A DNA stretch of 36,145 nucleotides from an uncultured Porphyromonadaceae bacterium (GCA_947176755.1 CAMWRW010000015.1:1-36145); one strand, 5' to 3'. Numbered from the stretch's first letter, positions 24,621-33,208 are shown. Notes: generated by a model from the sequence alone, not told the origin. Translations and numbers: made by a program.

Positions 24621-25877
24621 ATGAAATTGAGCTTGAACTTGACAATTTTATTGTGCTTGATGCTTGCCTCGTGCGGCAGTAATACTGAACCTGACTTGAA
24701 GGATGGGATGCAGTCAGCCAATGTAGAAACGAGAGCAGGGGGGGCATCTCAAAAAACCTATACTCTCCCACAAGCTTCCCTGATTTCAAAAGAGTTTCTT
24801 TTCGGAACGGGGATGGCTTTAAACCCCGCTGTGACAACTATACGTAGTAAGAAAACATCATTGTCTGCCAATTTGGTGTCGGATACGGTTGCTTTTGTGT
24901 TTAACTATCCTAATGACGGAGGTTTTGCTGTCGTAGTTAACGACCGACGTATCACACCGATTATAGCTTACAGTAAAAAGGGGAAACTTGATACTTCCAA
25001 TCCGTATGTACAAACCTTGTTTTTAGATAATATTGAATCCTACCTATCGAGGTTAGATGAAAATGGGGAGAGTGCGGTTTTTCCAAATTTTAAACCACAA
25101 AAAAAGCCGGTACGTCATCTGGTGATCGATCCTATGATTACTGCAGAAGTGGGATGCTTGTCACCTTTTGATAGTAAAATCATAGAAAAATATCCAAAAC
25201 AAAATGGAGTTCATCCTGCAATTGTGGCTGTTACTACTATTGCCGGCTACGAATTGGAGTCACTGACTTATAATAATTATCAGTATAGTTTCCCGTGGAT
25301 TTATGAGGCATTAACGGTGGGTCCGGATTATGGATTATATAATCAGCAAGAAGAGGGATTGGATCTTAATTTTGTAGCACCTCCAGTATCTTTCTTAAGG
25401 ACGTACAAGGGAGCTGTAAGTGCAATGAGCCAATTATTCCTGGATCATTCGGAACAGTGCAACGTGTTTAAGTCAGATGAGCCAGTCAATGGCTTAATTT
25501 GGCTAAGTTTATTAGCCTATATGAGCAAATTGAATATGAATTATGATCGTATGGGCGGTGCTCGAGATGTAGAATCATTTATAACATTATTGTCAAATGA
25601 TAATCTTGCTATGGGCTCATGTAGTTTAAGGTCAGGTTCAGGGGCTCCAAGCAATTGGCCCGAAAGAGTATATCCGTATTGCTTTGTAGTTGATGGTATT
25701 GATGCGTATCTCAATAGTGATAACTCCTTTGCCAACGCATTGCTTCATTGTAGGTGGGGGCTAAATGGATTAGCTGACGGATATTATAACGCCGCCACAT
25801 TATACGAAAATGAAATATTAACACCAGGTCCAGTATTACAATATTGGGCACTTACTCCTATTTCAGATAAAAACTGA
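24621..25877 (+). CDS. C10-peptidase-like (streptopain/Spi) lipoprotein, probably catalytically inactive
   Basis: 418 residues. A lipoprotein signal peptide ends in LASC (Cys18). Residues about 45-125 fit the Spi propeptide/inhibitor fold (VAFVFNYPNDGGFAVVVNDRR). Residues about 165-415 follow the C10 peptidase core: NMNYDRMGGARDVESF and LLHCRWGLNGLADGYY line up with conserved streptopain segments. The two catalytic positions are changed. The usual GCVAxA around the nucleophile reads AIVAVT (residues 200-205, Ile at the Cys position), and the usual GHAWVxDG reads PYCFVVDG (about 352-359, Tyr at the His position). It therefore looks like a surface pseudoprotease, perhaps a binding or inhibitor protein. 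Alignment is by eye. A TTG at 24612 is an alternative start. Confidence 0.75.
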   Translation: MKLSLNLTILLCLMLASCGSNTEPDLKDGMQSANVETRAGGASQKTYTLPQASLISKEFLFGTGMALNPAVTTIRSKKTSLSANLVSDTVAFVFNYPNDGGFAVVVNDRRITPIIAYSKKGKLDTSNPYVQTLFLDNIESYLSRLDENGESAVFPNFKPQKKPVRHLVIDPMITAEVGCLSPFDSKIIEKYPKQNGVHPAIVAVTTIAGYELESLTYNNYQYSFPWIYEALTVGPDYGLYNQQEEGLDLNFVAPPVSFLRTYKGAVSAMSQLFLDHSEQCNVFKSDEPVNGLIWLSLLAYMSKLNMNYDRMGGARDVESFITLLSNDNLAMGSCSLRSGSGAPSNWPERVYPYCFVVDGIDAYLNSDNSFANALLHCRWGLNGLADGYYNAATLYENEILTPGPVLQYWALTPISDKN

Positions 25878-25911
25878 TGAATGAAGAAAATGAAATAAAA
25901 TTGAAAAAGCT

Positions 25912-26736
25912 ATGACAAAGAACATATTTAAATTGATTTTAGGGGGAATAATATTATTATGTGCCGCTCAGGTCTCTGCGAAAGAATCAATAGAGATTAT
26001 TAGAGACAACTATATCTGTTATGGAACTGAATGGTTAAATAATATTTATACCGACGCATTGGGAGGAGTCCATTATCGATATTTGGAAACTATAAACGAA
26101 GATTCCGAGTTAATCGGAGACCTCGAATATATCAAGGTTGAAGCAGAAGTCGAGAAGGGAACAACCATCAGATATATACGCATCGAAGATAATAGAGTTT
26201 ACTGTCTCAATGAAGAGGGAGACCCGGACTCTGAGTTTTTACTGTATGACTTCTCCCTACAACCGGGTGATGAGTGCGTAATTAGAGCCGGAGGAATCTT
26301 TTCAGAGGATGATGTCATTCCCCAGGTAAGAGTTGTTTGTAGAGAAATAACGACTGAATCCGTGAATGGGTATAATATATATGTTAACCCGATTGAACCG
26401 TATACTGTTGAAAACAAGGTGTTGGTTGTATCGTTATATTTACTTACTGATGAAGGAGAGGAAGAGTATATTGGCGACATTAAATGGATTAGTGGAATAG
26501 GAAGCCAATTCGGATTGTTGAATAATGCAGGTTTATCGCCTATAACATTTAATACCGGAATACAAGTTTATTACTATTTCGTTCCGGTTTATTCTACCCA
26601 CCCCCTTGGGATAACTCCTCTATATGATGCGGATAGTGCTGTCAAGTCAAGTCGTGAATATAGATTGGACGGTTCTCCGGCCAATGCAGGAGATCAAGGA
26701 ATTATAATCCGAAATGGCAGGAAGATTATTCGTTAA
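25912..26736 (+). CDS. Secreted protein with sorting-signal-like C-terminus
   Basis: 274 residues, family not named with certainty. A Sec signal peptide (TKNIFKLILGGIILLCAAQVSA, cleavage about residue 23) precedes a beta-rich body with the sequence VYCLNEEGDPDSEFLLYDFSLQPGD (about 100-124), which resembles a widespread group of Bacteroidetes secreted proteins. The end, YRLDGSPANAGDQGIIIRNG plus a basic tail, resembles the short C-terminal domain of Bacteroidales exported proteins linked to type IX-like secretion or surface display. It follows the C10-like lipoprotein after 34 bases and shares its AT-rich composition, so the two are probably a functional pair on the cell surface. That pairing is inference. 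Confidence 0.7.
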   Translation: MTKNIFKLILGGIILLCAAQVSAKESIEIIRDNYICYGTEWLNNIYTDALGGVHYRYLETINEDSELIGDLEYIKVEAEVEKGTTIRYIRIEDNRVYCLNEEGDPDSEFLLYDFSLQPGDECVIRAGGIFSEDDVIPQVRVVCREITTESVNGYNIYVNPIEPYTVENKVLVVSLYLLTDEGEEEYIGDIKWISGIGSQFGLLNNAGLSPITFNTGIQVYYYFVPVYSTHPLGITPLYDADSAVKSSREYRLDGSPANAGDQGIIIRNGRKIIR

Positions 26737-26760
26737 GAGCGTCAAAGTAAGTGTTACAAA

Positions 26761-26789
26761 TTATAAATTCATAGTATCATAATTTATAA
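26761..26789. repeat. AT-rich inverted repeat after the island
   Basis: TTATAAATT (26761-26769) and AATTTATAA (26781-26789) are exact inverted copies around an 11-base loop. It lies 24 bases after the secreted-protein stop, just before the stronger terminator. Confidence 0.55.
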
Positions 26790-26804
26790 AACGTTCTGTA
26801 AAGT

Positions 26805-26851
26805 AAAAGTTGAGGAGCAAACCGATATCTGCTTCTCAACTTTTGCTTTTT
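26805..26851 (+). terminator. Intrinsic terminator closing the AT-rich island
   Basis: AAAAGTTGAGGAGCA (26805-26819) pairs with TGCTTCTCAACTTTT (26830-26844) with a single G-U pair, and GCTTTTT follows. It ends the two-gene transcript. Confidence 0.8.
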
Positions 26852-26902
26852 GCGAATTTAAGTAGTCGTGCGCGCACTCCGGCAGGAATCGCTGATTAGC
26901 GG

Positions 26903-26934
26903 TTTGGAAGTATGACGGAGAAGAGGTAAATTTG
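26903..26934 (+). promoter_or_regulatory. galM promoter
   Basis: TTTG (26903-26906) and TAAATTTG (26927-26934) are 20 bases apart, a full consensus match. The ATG at 26959 follows after a short leader. Confidence 0.75.
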
Positions 26935-26958
26935 CAGTTAATCAACATTATCAGTAAA

Positions 26959-28005
26959 ATGGAAATATCACGAAAAACTTACATCTGCGCAAAGGGGGAA
27001 ATAGAGGTTTACCGGCTTGAAAACAGTCGTGGGGCATGGGTTGAACTCTCATCGCTTGGGGCAGGAATAATGTCGGTTGGCGTTCCGGACCGTGAGGGAA
27101 GGATAGAAAATGTGGCGTTGGGCTATGCCAACCCGGCGGATTATCTTTACGACGGGCCCTGCATGGGCAAAACGGCGGGGCGTTACGCCAATCGGATAGC
27201 AGAAGGGAAGTTGCGGATAGCGGGCAAAGATTATCAGCTTGCCACGAACTGCGGGCCGCATCATCTTCACGGAGGCCCGGAGGGATTCCAGAATCAGCTG
27301 TGGCAGTCGAGGGAGATTGAATCGGGAGTTGAATTCAGTCTTCATTCCCCCGCCGGGGATGAGAACTATCCCGGAGCTATGGATGTGAAACTGACCTATA
27401 CGTGGGATGATGAATGTCGACTGACTCTCTCTTTCGAGGCAACGGCGGATGCGGAAACCGTGGTCAATCTGACGAACCATACATATTGGAATCTGCGTGG
27501 CGCAGAGTCGGGCGAGGCGCTTCTGCAGGAGGTCAGGATGAAAGCGAGCCGCTGGCTGCCTACCGATCCTACGCTTGTGCCGCTCGGCGAACTCGCCGGC
27601 GTCGAGGGAACTCCGATGGATTTCCGCGAATGGAAACCGGTCGGAAAGGAAATCGCGGAAGAATTCCCGGCGTTGAAGTATGGAAAAGGTTATGACAATT
27701 GCTGGGTCATTGACGGCGCCGAGCCGGGTCGGCCGGTGGAGAATGCCGTGGAACTCCGCGACAAAGAGAGTGGACGCGTGTTAGCCATTGACAGCGACCA
27801 GCCGGGCGTGCAGCTCTATACCGGCAACTGGCTGAAGGGGTCGCCCCGTGGTCGGGCAGGCCGCGAGTTTGAGGATTATGACGGCGTGGCGATCGAGATG
27901 CAGGGTTTCCCCGACGCTCCTAACAAGCCGCAGTTTCCTTCGCAGATTCTCCGTCCCGGAGAGGTCTACAAGAGGAAGATCGTCTATCGGTTTATGACTA
28001 AATAA
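26959..28005 (+). CDS. galM: Aldose 1-epimerase (mutarotase)
   Basis: 348 residues, standard GalM length. The conserved segments appear in order: GRYANRIAEGKL, HHLHGGPEGF (catalytic-site His), LTNHTYWNL (general-acid His), and EMQGFPDAPN (the catalytic-base Glu near residue 315). The enzyme interconverts alpha and beta anomers of galactose, glucose and related aldoses in the cytoplasm. No signal peptide. The ATG at 26959 is preferred to a TTG at 26932, which would lie within the promoter -7 box. It is a single-gene unit with its own promoter and terminator. Confidence 0.95.
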   Translation: MEISRKTYICAKGEIEVYRLENSRGAWVELSSLGAGIMSVGVPDREGRIENVALGYANPADYLYDGPCMGKTAGRYANRIAEGKLRIAGKDYQLATNCGPHHLHGGPEGFQNQLWQSREIESGVEFSLHSPAGDENYPGAMDVKLTYTWDDECRLTLSFEATADAETVVNLTNHTYWNLRGAESGEALLQEVRMKASRWLPTDPTLVPLGELAGVEGTPMDFREWKPVGKEIAEEFPALKYGKGYDNCWVIDGAEPGRPVENAVELRDKESGRVLAIDSDQPGVQLYTGNWLKGSPRGRAGREFEDYDGVAIEMQGFPDAPNKPQFPSQILRPGEVYKRKIVYRFMTK

Positions 28006-28011
28006 AGAGAT

Positions 28012-28049
28012 CCGGCGGCCACCTGAAGAGGCGACCGCCGGCATTTTTT
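28012..28049 (+). terminator. Intrinsic terminator after galM
   Basis: CCGGCGG (28012-28018) and CCGCCGG (28035-28041) form the stem, followed by CATTTTTT. It sits between the convergent galM and porin genes. Confidence 0.75.
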
Positions 28050-28069
28050 AATATCTTTGGCGACAGTTA

Positions 28070-28648
28070 TCAGAAGTTGAAGTAAGCGCCGAGGAGCACA
28101 TCGGAAGTGTGGAAGAAGAATCCACCGTTGCGCACATAACCGAGGTCGTAGGCTGCATTGTTGGCGCCCTTGTAACCGAGGAAGCCGAGGTGAGCTGTCA
28201 GACCGAAGTTTTTCGTGAAGTTGAGCGAAACACCGGGTTTGAAGCCGATAGAATATGTGAGCAGGGTGTCCGTGTCGTGACCGCCGGTTTCGCCGCCACC
28301 GATACCGATACCGAATCCACCGTCGACGAAGAGCTGAAGGATGCCCTGACGGAAGTAGGTATAGCGAGCGTAAGGTTCGATGCTGAAGACGCTGCTGTAA
28401 GTGTCGTCAACACGGAAGAAATTCTTGTAATCGAAGCTGACGGTTCCGCCGAAAGCCCATTTTGAATTGAAGTTGTAGCCGACTTCGGGAGCGATGATGA
28501 ACTCGTTATAGCTTGACATTACGTCCGACTTCTTGTCGTTGTGTTCAAAGCCGAGCGAACCGCCAACATAAAATCCTTTCTCTGCAGCATTGGCTGTGCC
28601 GGCGATAGCGGCGATAGCCAAAACGATGATTGCGTAAATTTTCTTCAT
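28070..28648 (-). CDS. Small outer-membrane beta-barrel protein
   Basis: 192 residues. A typical signal peptide (cleavage after ANA, about residue 21) is followed by alternating amphipathic strands (GFYVGGSLGFEH, IIAPEVGYNF, AFGGTVSFDY, IEPYARYTYF, FVDGGFGIGIGG) and a final phenylalanine (GAYFNF), the BAM recognition pattern. Size and spacing suggest an eight-stranded OmpA/OmpW-like barrel without a peptidoglycan-binding domain. The function (porin, adhesin or stability protein) cannot be told. A 78-base gap separates it from xerD on the same strand, and no full consensus promoter was found there. Confidence 0.85.
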   Translation of the reverse strand: MKKIYAIIVLAIAAIAGTANAAEKGFYVGGSLGFEHNDKKSDVMSSYNEFIIAPEVGYNFNSKWAFGGTVSFDYKNFFRVDDTYSSVFSIEPYARYTYFRQGILQLFVDGGFGIGIGGGETGGHDTDTLLTYSIGFKPGVSLNFTKNFGLTAHLGFLGYKGANNAAYDLGYVRNGGFFFHTSDVLLGAYFNF

Positions 28649-28726
28649 AATTAGTTGAGTTAAGATTGTTTGTACAATGTTAACAAAAGCTATGGAGAAA
28701 ATGTTTTGTGAAGGTTGTGAAAATGT

Positions 28727-29641
28727 TCAGCGCGAGCGGTAATGAGGGTGATGGACAAGGAGTTCGTCGCGGAGGCGGGTTCGGTCGAGATGGAGGTAGA
28801 TTTCGGTTGTGGCGATAGATTCGTGGCCGAGCATTTCCTGGATAGCTCTCAGATTGGCTCCTCCTTCGAGGAGATGGGTTGCGAAGGAATGTCGAAGTGT
28901 GTGAGGAGAGACAGTTTTGGTTATTCCGGCGTCGCGGGCGGCGTCGCGGATGACATAGAACACCATCACGCGGGAAAGCGGAGCGCCCCGCCGGTTGAGA
29001 AAGAGGAAATCCGACGCCCCCGGCTTGACAGGCCCTGCATTGCGGAGGGGGAGGTATAGCTCGATCAGGTCGCGGGCAAGGGGGGAGACGGGCACGTATC
29101 TTTCCTTGCTCCCTTTTCCTTCGACCAGGGCATAACCCTCCTCGAGGTTCAGGCGCGACAGACGGAGTTCGGTCAGTTCGGATACGCGCAGACCGCTGCC
29201 GTAGAGCATTTCAATAATCGCGCGGTTTCGGGGCGTCTCCTCCTTTTCGGGAGGGAGAGCTGCGGTCATGGCGTCGATTTCCTCGGGAGAGAGCACATCG
29301 GGAAGGTGGCGCCCGAGCCGGGGGGACTCGATGAGTGCGGAAGGGTCGGCGTCGATATAACCCTCCATGCGCATGAATTTGTAGAACGATCGGATTCCGG
29401 AGAGCAGTCTTGCCTGCGAGCGGGGTTGCAGGCCGATGTCGACGAGCGTGCAGATGAAATTATGGAGGTCGTCATCAGTCAACAGGGCCGGATGGACATC
29501 GCGCATATCGGCATATTCGCAAAGATGACCGACATCGACTGAATAAGCCTCTGCGGAATTGGCCGACAGGCCGCGTTCCAGAATCAGGAAGCGGCTGAAG
29601 TCGGCGGCGATTTCGCGGGCGGGCTTAAGAGGACGGCTCAT
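28727..29641 (-). CDS. xerD: Tyrosine recombinase XerD
   Basis: 304 residues with an N-terminal SAM-like DNA-binding domain (about 8-95) and a catalytic domain containing all active-site residues: Arg152 (GLRVSEL), Lys176 (EGKGSKER), His247 and Arg250 (HTLRHSF), His273 (LGHESI) and Tyr282 (TEIYLH). It is probably the chromosome-dimer resolution recombinase rather than a mobile integrase, given its length and the housekeeping neighbours. Its start overlaps the stop of the preceding gene by four bases, and it is the last gene of the lrp-yfhO operon. Confidence 0.92.
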   Translation of the reverse strand: MSRPLKPAREIAADFSRFLILERGLSANSAEAYSVDVGHLCEYADMRDVHPALLTDDDLHNFICTLVDIGLQPRSQARLLSGIRSFYKFMRMEGYIDADPSALIESPRLGRHLPDVLSPEEIDAMTAALPPEKEETPRNRAIIEMLYGSGLRVSELTELRLSRLNLEEGYALVEGKGSKERYVPVSPLARDLIELYLPLRNAGPVKPGASDFLFLNRRGAPLSRVMVFYVIRDAARDAGITKTVSPHTLRHSFATHLLEGGANLRAIQEMLGHESIATTEIYLHLDRTRLRDELLVHHPHYRSR

Positions 29642-30177
29642 AGATTGACAGTATAGACCACCTTTGCCGTCTGCGGGCGATGGATCGCGATGATGGAATC
29701 CCGGCCTTGGAACACGACTCCTTCCGGGAGTTCCCGGGCTATCTGCCTAATCCATTCCTCGGGCAGGTCAATAAGGGCTACAGCCGTCGAGGGGCGTCGG
29801 ATTGCCTCGAGAACAACGTCAAGAGGGAGCCGGGAGTCAGTGGAGCAGATCAGTTCGGCTTCGCGGGCGCGACCGGGTTCGCGGATTATAGGAGTTCGGG
29901 TTGAGGCGGCATTGAGGGCCGTGATGAATACGGCATGGACATCGGTGGGGATGAACACGGAGGCCGGCCGGAGCTCGCCGACGAGGCGGAGCAGCATCCT
30001 GGCATAGTTTCCCCAGCGGCGGGGCGCCCCCTGCATGGCATAGCGGATCCGGGCATCGCCGTAGCGAGCCGCCCCTCCGGGACGGATCACACGCTCGATA
30101 ATCCGGAAAGCGTAGGGAGAATGGACTCCGAAACCTCTCGAATGCCGCCAGCGGAGATAGCGTCGGAAGATTTCCAT
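29638..30177 (-). CDS. Hypothetical protein related to a short class I SAM methyltransferase-like family
   Basis: 179 residues. The start (RYLRWRHSRGFGVHSPYAFRII) resembles Bacteroidetes proteins annotated as class I methyltransferases that begin with a GVHSPF motif. However, the expected glycine-rich SAM-binding loop is not clear, and the protein is shorter than those relatives (usually about 240 residues). It may be a degenerate or specialised member. Start and stop overlap its neighbours by one and four bases (yfhO upstream, xerD downstream), so it belongs to the same transcript. No membrane helix or signal peptide. Confidence 0.65.
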   Translation of the reverse strand: MEIFRRYLRWRHSRGFGVHSPYAFRIIERVIRPGGAARYGDARIRYAMQGAPRRWGNYARMLLRLVGELRPASVFIPTDVHAVFITALNAASTRTPIIREPGRAREAELICSTDSRLPLDVVLEAIRRPSTAVALIDLPEEWIRQIARELPEGVVFQGRDSIIAIHRPQTAKVVYTVNL

Positions 30178-32633
30178 CAGTCGGCGGTCTTAGGGTCGCG
30201 TTTGCGGCGGAATCGCAGCAGGGCCACTATGATGGCGCCCCCGCAGAGCAGGTAGATGATCACGACCGAGGCCACGCCAATCGAATCGGTGACTTTTATC
30301 GACTGAGGATCGAATTCGAATGTGATCTCATGTCGGCCGGCCGGGAGACGGAGCGCGCGGAGAGTATAATCGGCGCGGGCAATCTCGACAGGTTTGCCGT
30401 CGACCGAGGCCTTCCAGCCCCAGGGGAAGAAAATCTCGCTGAAGAGGGCCACAGCCTCGCCTGATGTTGCGGAGGCATATTTGATCCGGTTCGGAGCGTA
30501 GGAAACCAAGGAAATCGTGTCGCCGGGCTGCAGCGGAGAGGGCGTGCCGAGCAGAGGTCGGAAGGATTCGGCAGCCACGGCGGCATGGCGTGTGTCGAGG
30601 GAGTCGAGCGCAGCCATCTCCTGATTGTCGTCGGCGACATAATCGATGCGGCTCACGAGCCATGCCGGGCCATTGGCGTCGGGGTTTAGCTCATATTGGT
30701 CGCCGCTCATGAAATATTTGACGTTAAGCATATTGATCACGCCCGGATTCCCTTTCATGATCTGATGGTCGAGAAGGTCGTTATAGCGAGTGAGCTTCGC
30801 GGCGTGATAGCCGCCGACCGTATTGTGGAAATAAGAGGACCGGGCTGACCCCATTCCGTCGAGATCCATGACGCGGTAATGTGACTTGTCTTTCAGGATA
30901 GCTTCGTCGGCAGGGGTCATTTCGATTGAAGCGGCGAGTGCGGGTTCGGCGAAGTTGTCGGAGTTGACATAGCGCTTGTCGACGGCAAAAAGGTCGAGGA
31001 GTGCGACGGCAGAGAGGGCGCAGGTAAAGACCGTGGCGTTTCGCAGATTCCCCTTCAACCAGAGCCAAATCAGGGAGAAGGCCATGGCGATGAAGAGGAA
31101 AGAGCGCAGACCGTCGGAGCTGACGAGGGATAGCCTTGATTTGCGGATGCCGTCGATCACGTTGTAATAGGCCGGATTGGCGAAAGCTCCGGCTTGTTGG
31201 AGGCTTTCGGTTTCCGAGGCTGAGAAACCGTCGCCGAAGATGGAGGGAGAAATCCAGGCGGCGAGGCAGGTGAGAGCGCCGAGGCCGAAGATGATGTAGA
31301 GAGGCCAGGGATTGCGGATGATATCCTCGCGATGCCTGATCAATCGGCGGATAGCGAGGGCGGCGAGCAGCGGAATCGTGAATTCAACGATTACGAGAGC
31401 CGACGAGACAGCCCGGAATTTATTGTAGCCGGGGAAGCTGTCGATCATGAAATTTGTGAAGGCCGGGAAGTTGTGTCCCCAAGCCATGAAAATTCCGAGG
31501 ATCGAGACGGCGAACAGGGCCCATTTCACAGGTCCGGGGACGATGAAGAGGGCAAGCAGAGCGAGCAGAAGGACGAAGGCCCCGACATATACCGGGCCGT
31601 TGGTCATCGGCTGGTCGCCGAAATATTGGGGGAACTGATAGAGGAATTGGTGTTCCTCCGGCGAGAGGTTTAGCTCTTCGGCCTTATCCGTTTCAGCGGC
31701 GGAGAGGAGACGGTTTTCGCCGGCTACGGGCTTGATAGTCGCTCCCCCCTTGACATTGGGGAGGAGGAGAGAGAAAGTCTCGTCGAGGCCGTAGCTCCAG
31801 GCCGTGATCGCGTTGCGGTCCATCCCTGCGGGCCGATCGGGGGCGTTAGGATCGGATAGAAACGTTGCGCGTCCGCGCACGGTCTCTTTGGAATATTCGT
31901 AAGTGTTGTAAAGGCTTGCGGAGTTTGCTCCGACGGCGAGCAGGCCGGCGCCGAGAGTGCATCCGAGAGCGATGAGCCATTGACGGAGGGCCTTCTTCCT
32001 GATAGCGACGACGAGCCATGCGATCAGCAGGGCGAGCACGACGAACAGGAAATAATATGTCATCTGAGGATGGTTGCTCTGGAGCTGGAGGGCTCCGAAG
32101 AGAGCGGTGAGGGCCGTTCCGGCAAGGTATTTCCGGCGGTATAGGAGGGCAAGACCTCCGATTGTCGGAGGGATGTAGGCGAGGGTTACGAATTTCCAGA
32201 TGTGTCCCGCTCCGATGATGATTATGAAATAGGAGGAGAATCCCCAGGCGATAGCGCCGAAGAGGGCTTCGGGCCAGCGGAGCTTCATGCAGAGGCCCAT
32301 TATGAAGAACCCGAACATCATGGCGAAAAGAAGGCCGGCCGGGGATGGCAGCCAGAGCATGAAAGCCCCGCCGATCCACCCGAGCAGGGAGTTGGCCTTG
32401 TAGGAAGGAGCTATCTGGAAATTGGGCATTCCTCCGAAAAGAGAGTCGGTCCAGCGGGTTGTTTCTCCGGTCTCTTCAAAGTAGGCTTTCGCTTCCTGAC
32501 CGTTAGCGAGCCCCTGCATCATGTCGTGTTGCACGAGCGAGCGGCCTTCGATATCGTCGGGAAAGAAAAAAACAATGGCCACTAACGCTAAGAAAGCGGT
32601 GGCCAGAATGGGATAGAGATGCTTTTTATTCAT
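30177..32633 (-). CDS. YfhO family membrane protein (GT-C-like)
   Basis: 818 residues with about twelve hydrophobic helices. After the first helix come QHDMMQG (His36, Asp37) and a large loop (SLFGGMPNFQ), in the position of the acidic catalytic residue of GT-C transferases. A periplasmic beta-rich region follows the helices (about 600-780, including LFSEIFFPWGWKASVDGKPV), and a last helix lies near 785-808. YfhO in Firmicutes takes part in glycosylation of cell-envelope polymers; the target in Bacteroidetes is not known. Its start overlaps the lrp stop by one base. Confidence 0.88.
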   Translation of the reverse strand: MNKKHLYPILATAFLALVAIVFFFPDDIEGRSLVQHDMMQGLANGQEAKAYFEETGETTRWTDSLFGGMPNFQIAPSYKANSLLGWIGGAFMLWLPSPAGLLFAMMFGFFIMGLCMKLRWPEALFGAIAWGFSSYFIIIIGAGHIWKFVTLAYIPPTIGGLALLYRRKYLAGTALTALFGALQLQSNHPQMTYYFLFVVLALLIAWLVVAIRKKALRQWLIALGCTLGAGLLAVGANSASLYNTYEYSKETVRGRATFLSDPNAPDRPAGMDRNAITAWSYGLDETFSLLLPNVKGGATIKPVAGENRLLSAAETDKAEELNLSPEEHQFLYQFPQYFGDQPMTNGPVYVGAFVLLLALLALFIVPGPVKWALFAVSILGIFMAWGHNFPAFTNFMIDSFPGYNKFRAVSSALVIVEFTIPLLAALAIRRLIRHREDIIRNPWPLYIIFGLGALTCLAAWISPSIFGDGFSASETESLQQAGAFANPAYYNVIDGIRKSRLSLVSSDGLRSFLFIAMAFSLIWLWLKGNLRNATVFTCALSAVALLDLFAVDKRYVNSDNFAEPALAASIEMTPADEAILKDKSHYRVMDLDGMGSARSSYFHNTVGGYHAAKLTRYNDLLDHQIMKGNPGVINMLNVKYFMSGDQYELNPDANGPAWLVSRIDYVADDNQEMAALDSLDTRHAAVAAESFRPLLGTPSPLQPGDTISLVSYAPNRIKYASATSGEAVALFSEIFFPWGWKASVDGKPVEIARADYTLRALRLPAGRHEITFEFDPQSIKVTDSIGVASVVIIYLLCGGAIIVALLRFRRKRDPKTAD

Positions 32634-33151
32634 CAGCGGGAATTCTTTTTCAGATTTTGAGCGTTTCGGCGGGAGAAGTCGAGAGGAATCATTATGTGGC
32701 GGTCCATGGTCTGTTCGAGGACGATCATGGTTTCTGTCTCGGTGACGCCGTGAATGTGCTGGATTCGGTTGTTGAGGAGGTTCATGAGGTCGCGGTTATC
32801 GCGGGCATAAACCTTGATGAGCATCGAGTAAGGACCTGTTGTGAAGTTGCATTCAACGACTTCGGGAATATTTTCCAGTTCGCGGGCGACTTCGCGGTAT
32901 AGGGAGCCGCGTTCAAGTTTGACCCCGATGAAAGTGCAAGTGTCAAACCCGAGTTTGTGGGGATTGACGGAATATCCGGAGCCGGTGATAATGTCGAGGT
33001 CCATGAGCTTCTGGACGCGCTGGTGGACAGCGGCTCGGGAGACGCCGCACATTTCGGCCACTTCCTTGGAAGGCGTCCGGGCATTCCCCATGATGATGTT
33101 TAGAATATTCCGGTCAAGATTGTCGATTTTATCGGGTTTCGGTTCTTTCAT
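32633..33151 (-). CDS. lrp: Lrp/AsnC family transcriptional regulator
   Basis: 172 residues from the ATG at 33151; a TTG at 33193 would add 14 residues. The N-terminal winged helix-turn-helix (KIDNLDRNILNIIMGNARTP, then VSRAAVHQRVQKLMDLDII) and the C-terminal RAM ligand-binding domain (about 75-150, with TTGPYSMLIKVYARD) are both intact. Lrp-type proteins sense amino acids and act as dimers or octamers. As the first gene of the lrp-yfhO-hypothetical-xerD transcript it may regulate its own operon. A short inverted repeat lies in the leader (33209-33226). Confidence 0.9.
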   Translation of the reverse strand: MKEPKPDKIDNLDRNILNIIMGNARTPSKEVAEMCGVSRAAVHQRVQKLMDLDIITGSGYSVNPHKLGFDTCTFIGVKLERGSLYREVARELENIPEVVECNFTTGPYSMLIKVYARDNRDLMNLLNNRIQHIHGVTETETMIVLEQTMDRHIMIPLDFSRRNAQNLKKNSR

Positions 33152-33208
33152 TTCGGTTTTAAGGTTGCTGCCGTTGGAGGAGAGAGACGGCAAGAATTAA
33201 TCATTGCA

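Larger units (their letters stand above)
24472..26736. other. AT-rich two-gene accessory island
   Basis: The sequence changes sharply from GC-rich to AT-rich just after the portal stop and back again near 26850. The block has its own promoter (24562-24592), two secreted-protein genes 34 bases apart, and an inverted repeat and a terminator at its right edge. The composition shift suggests later acquisition. No flanking direct repeats, transposase or attachment site were seen. Confidence 0.65.

Noticed and set aside
28727-29641. XerD gene as the integrase of a mobile element linked to the portal gene
   Set aside because: It has the length and context of the housekeeping XerD, sits in an operon with lrp and yfhO 4 kb away from the portal gene, and no attachment-site repeats were found.
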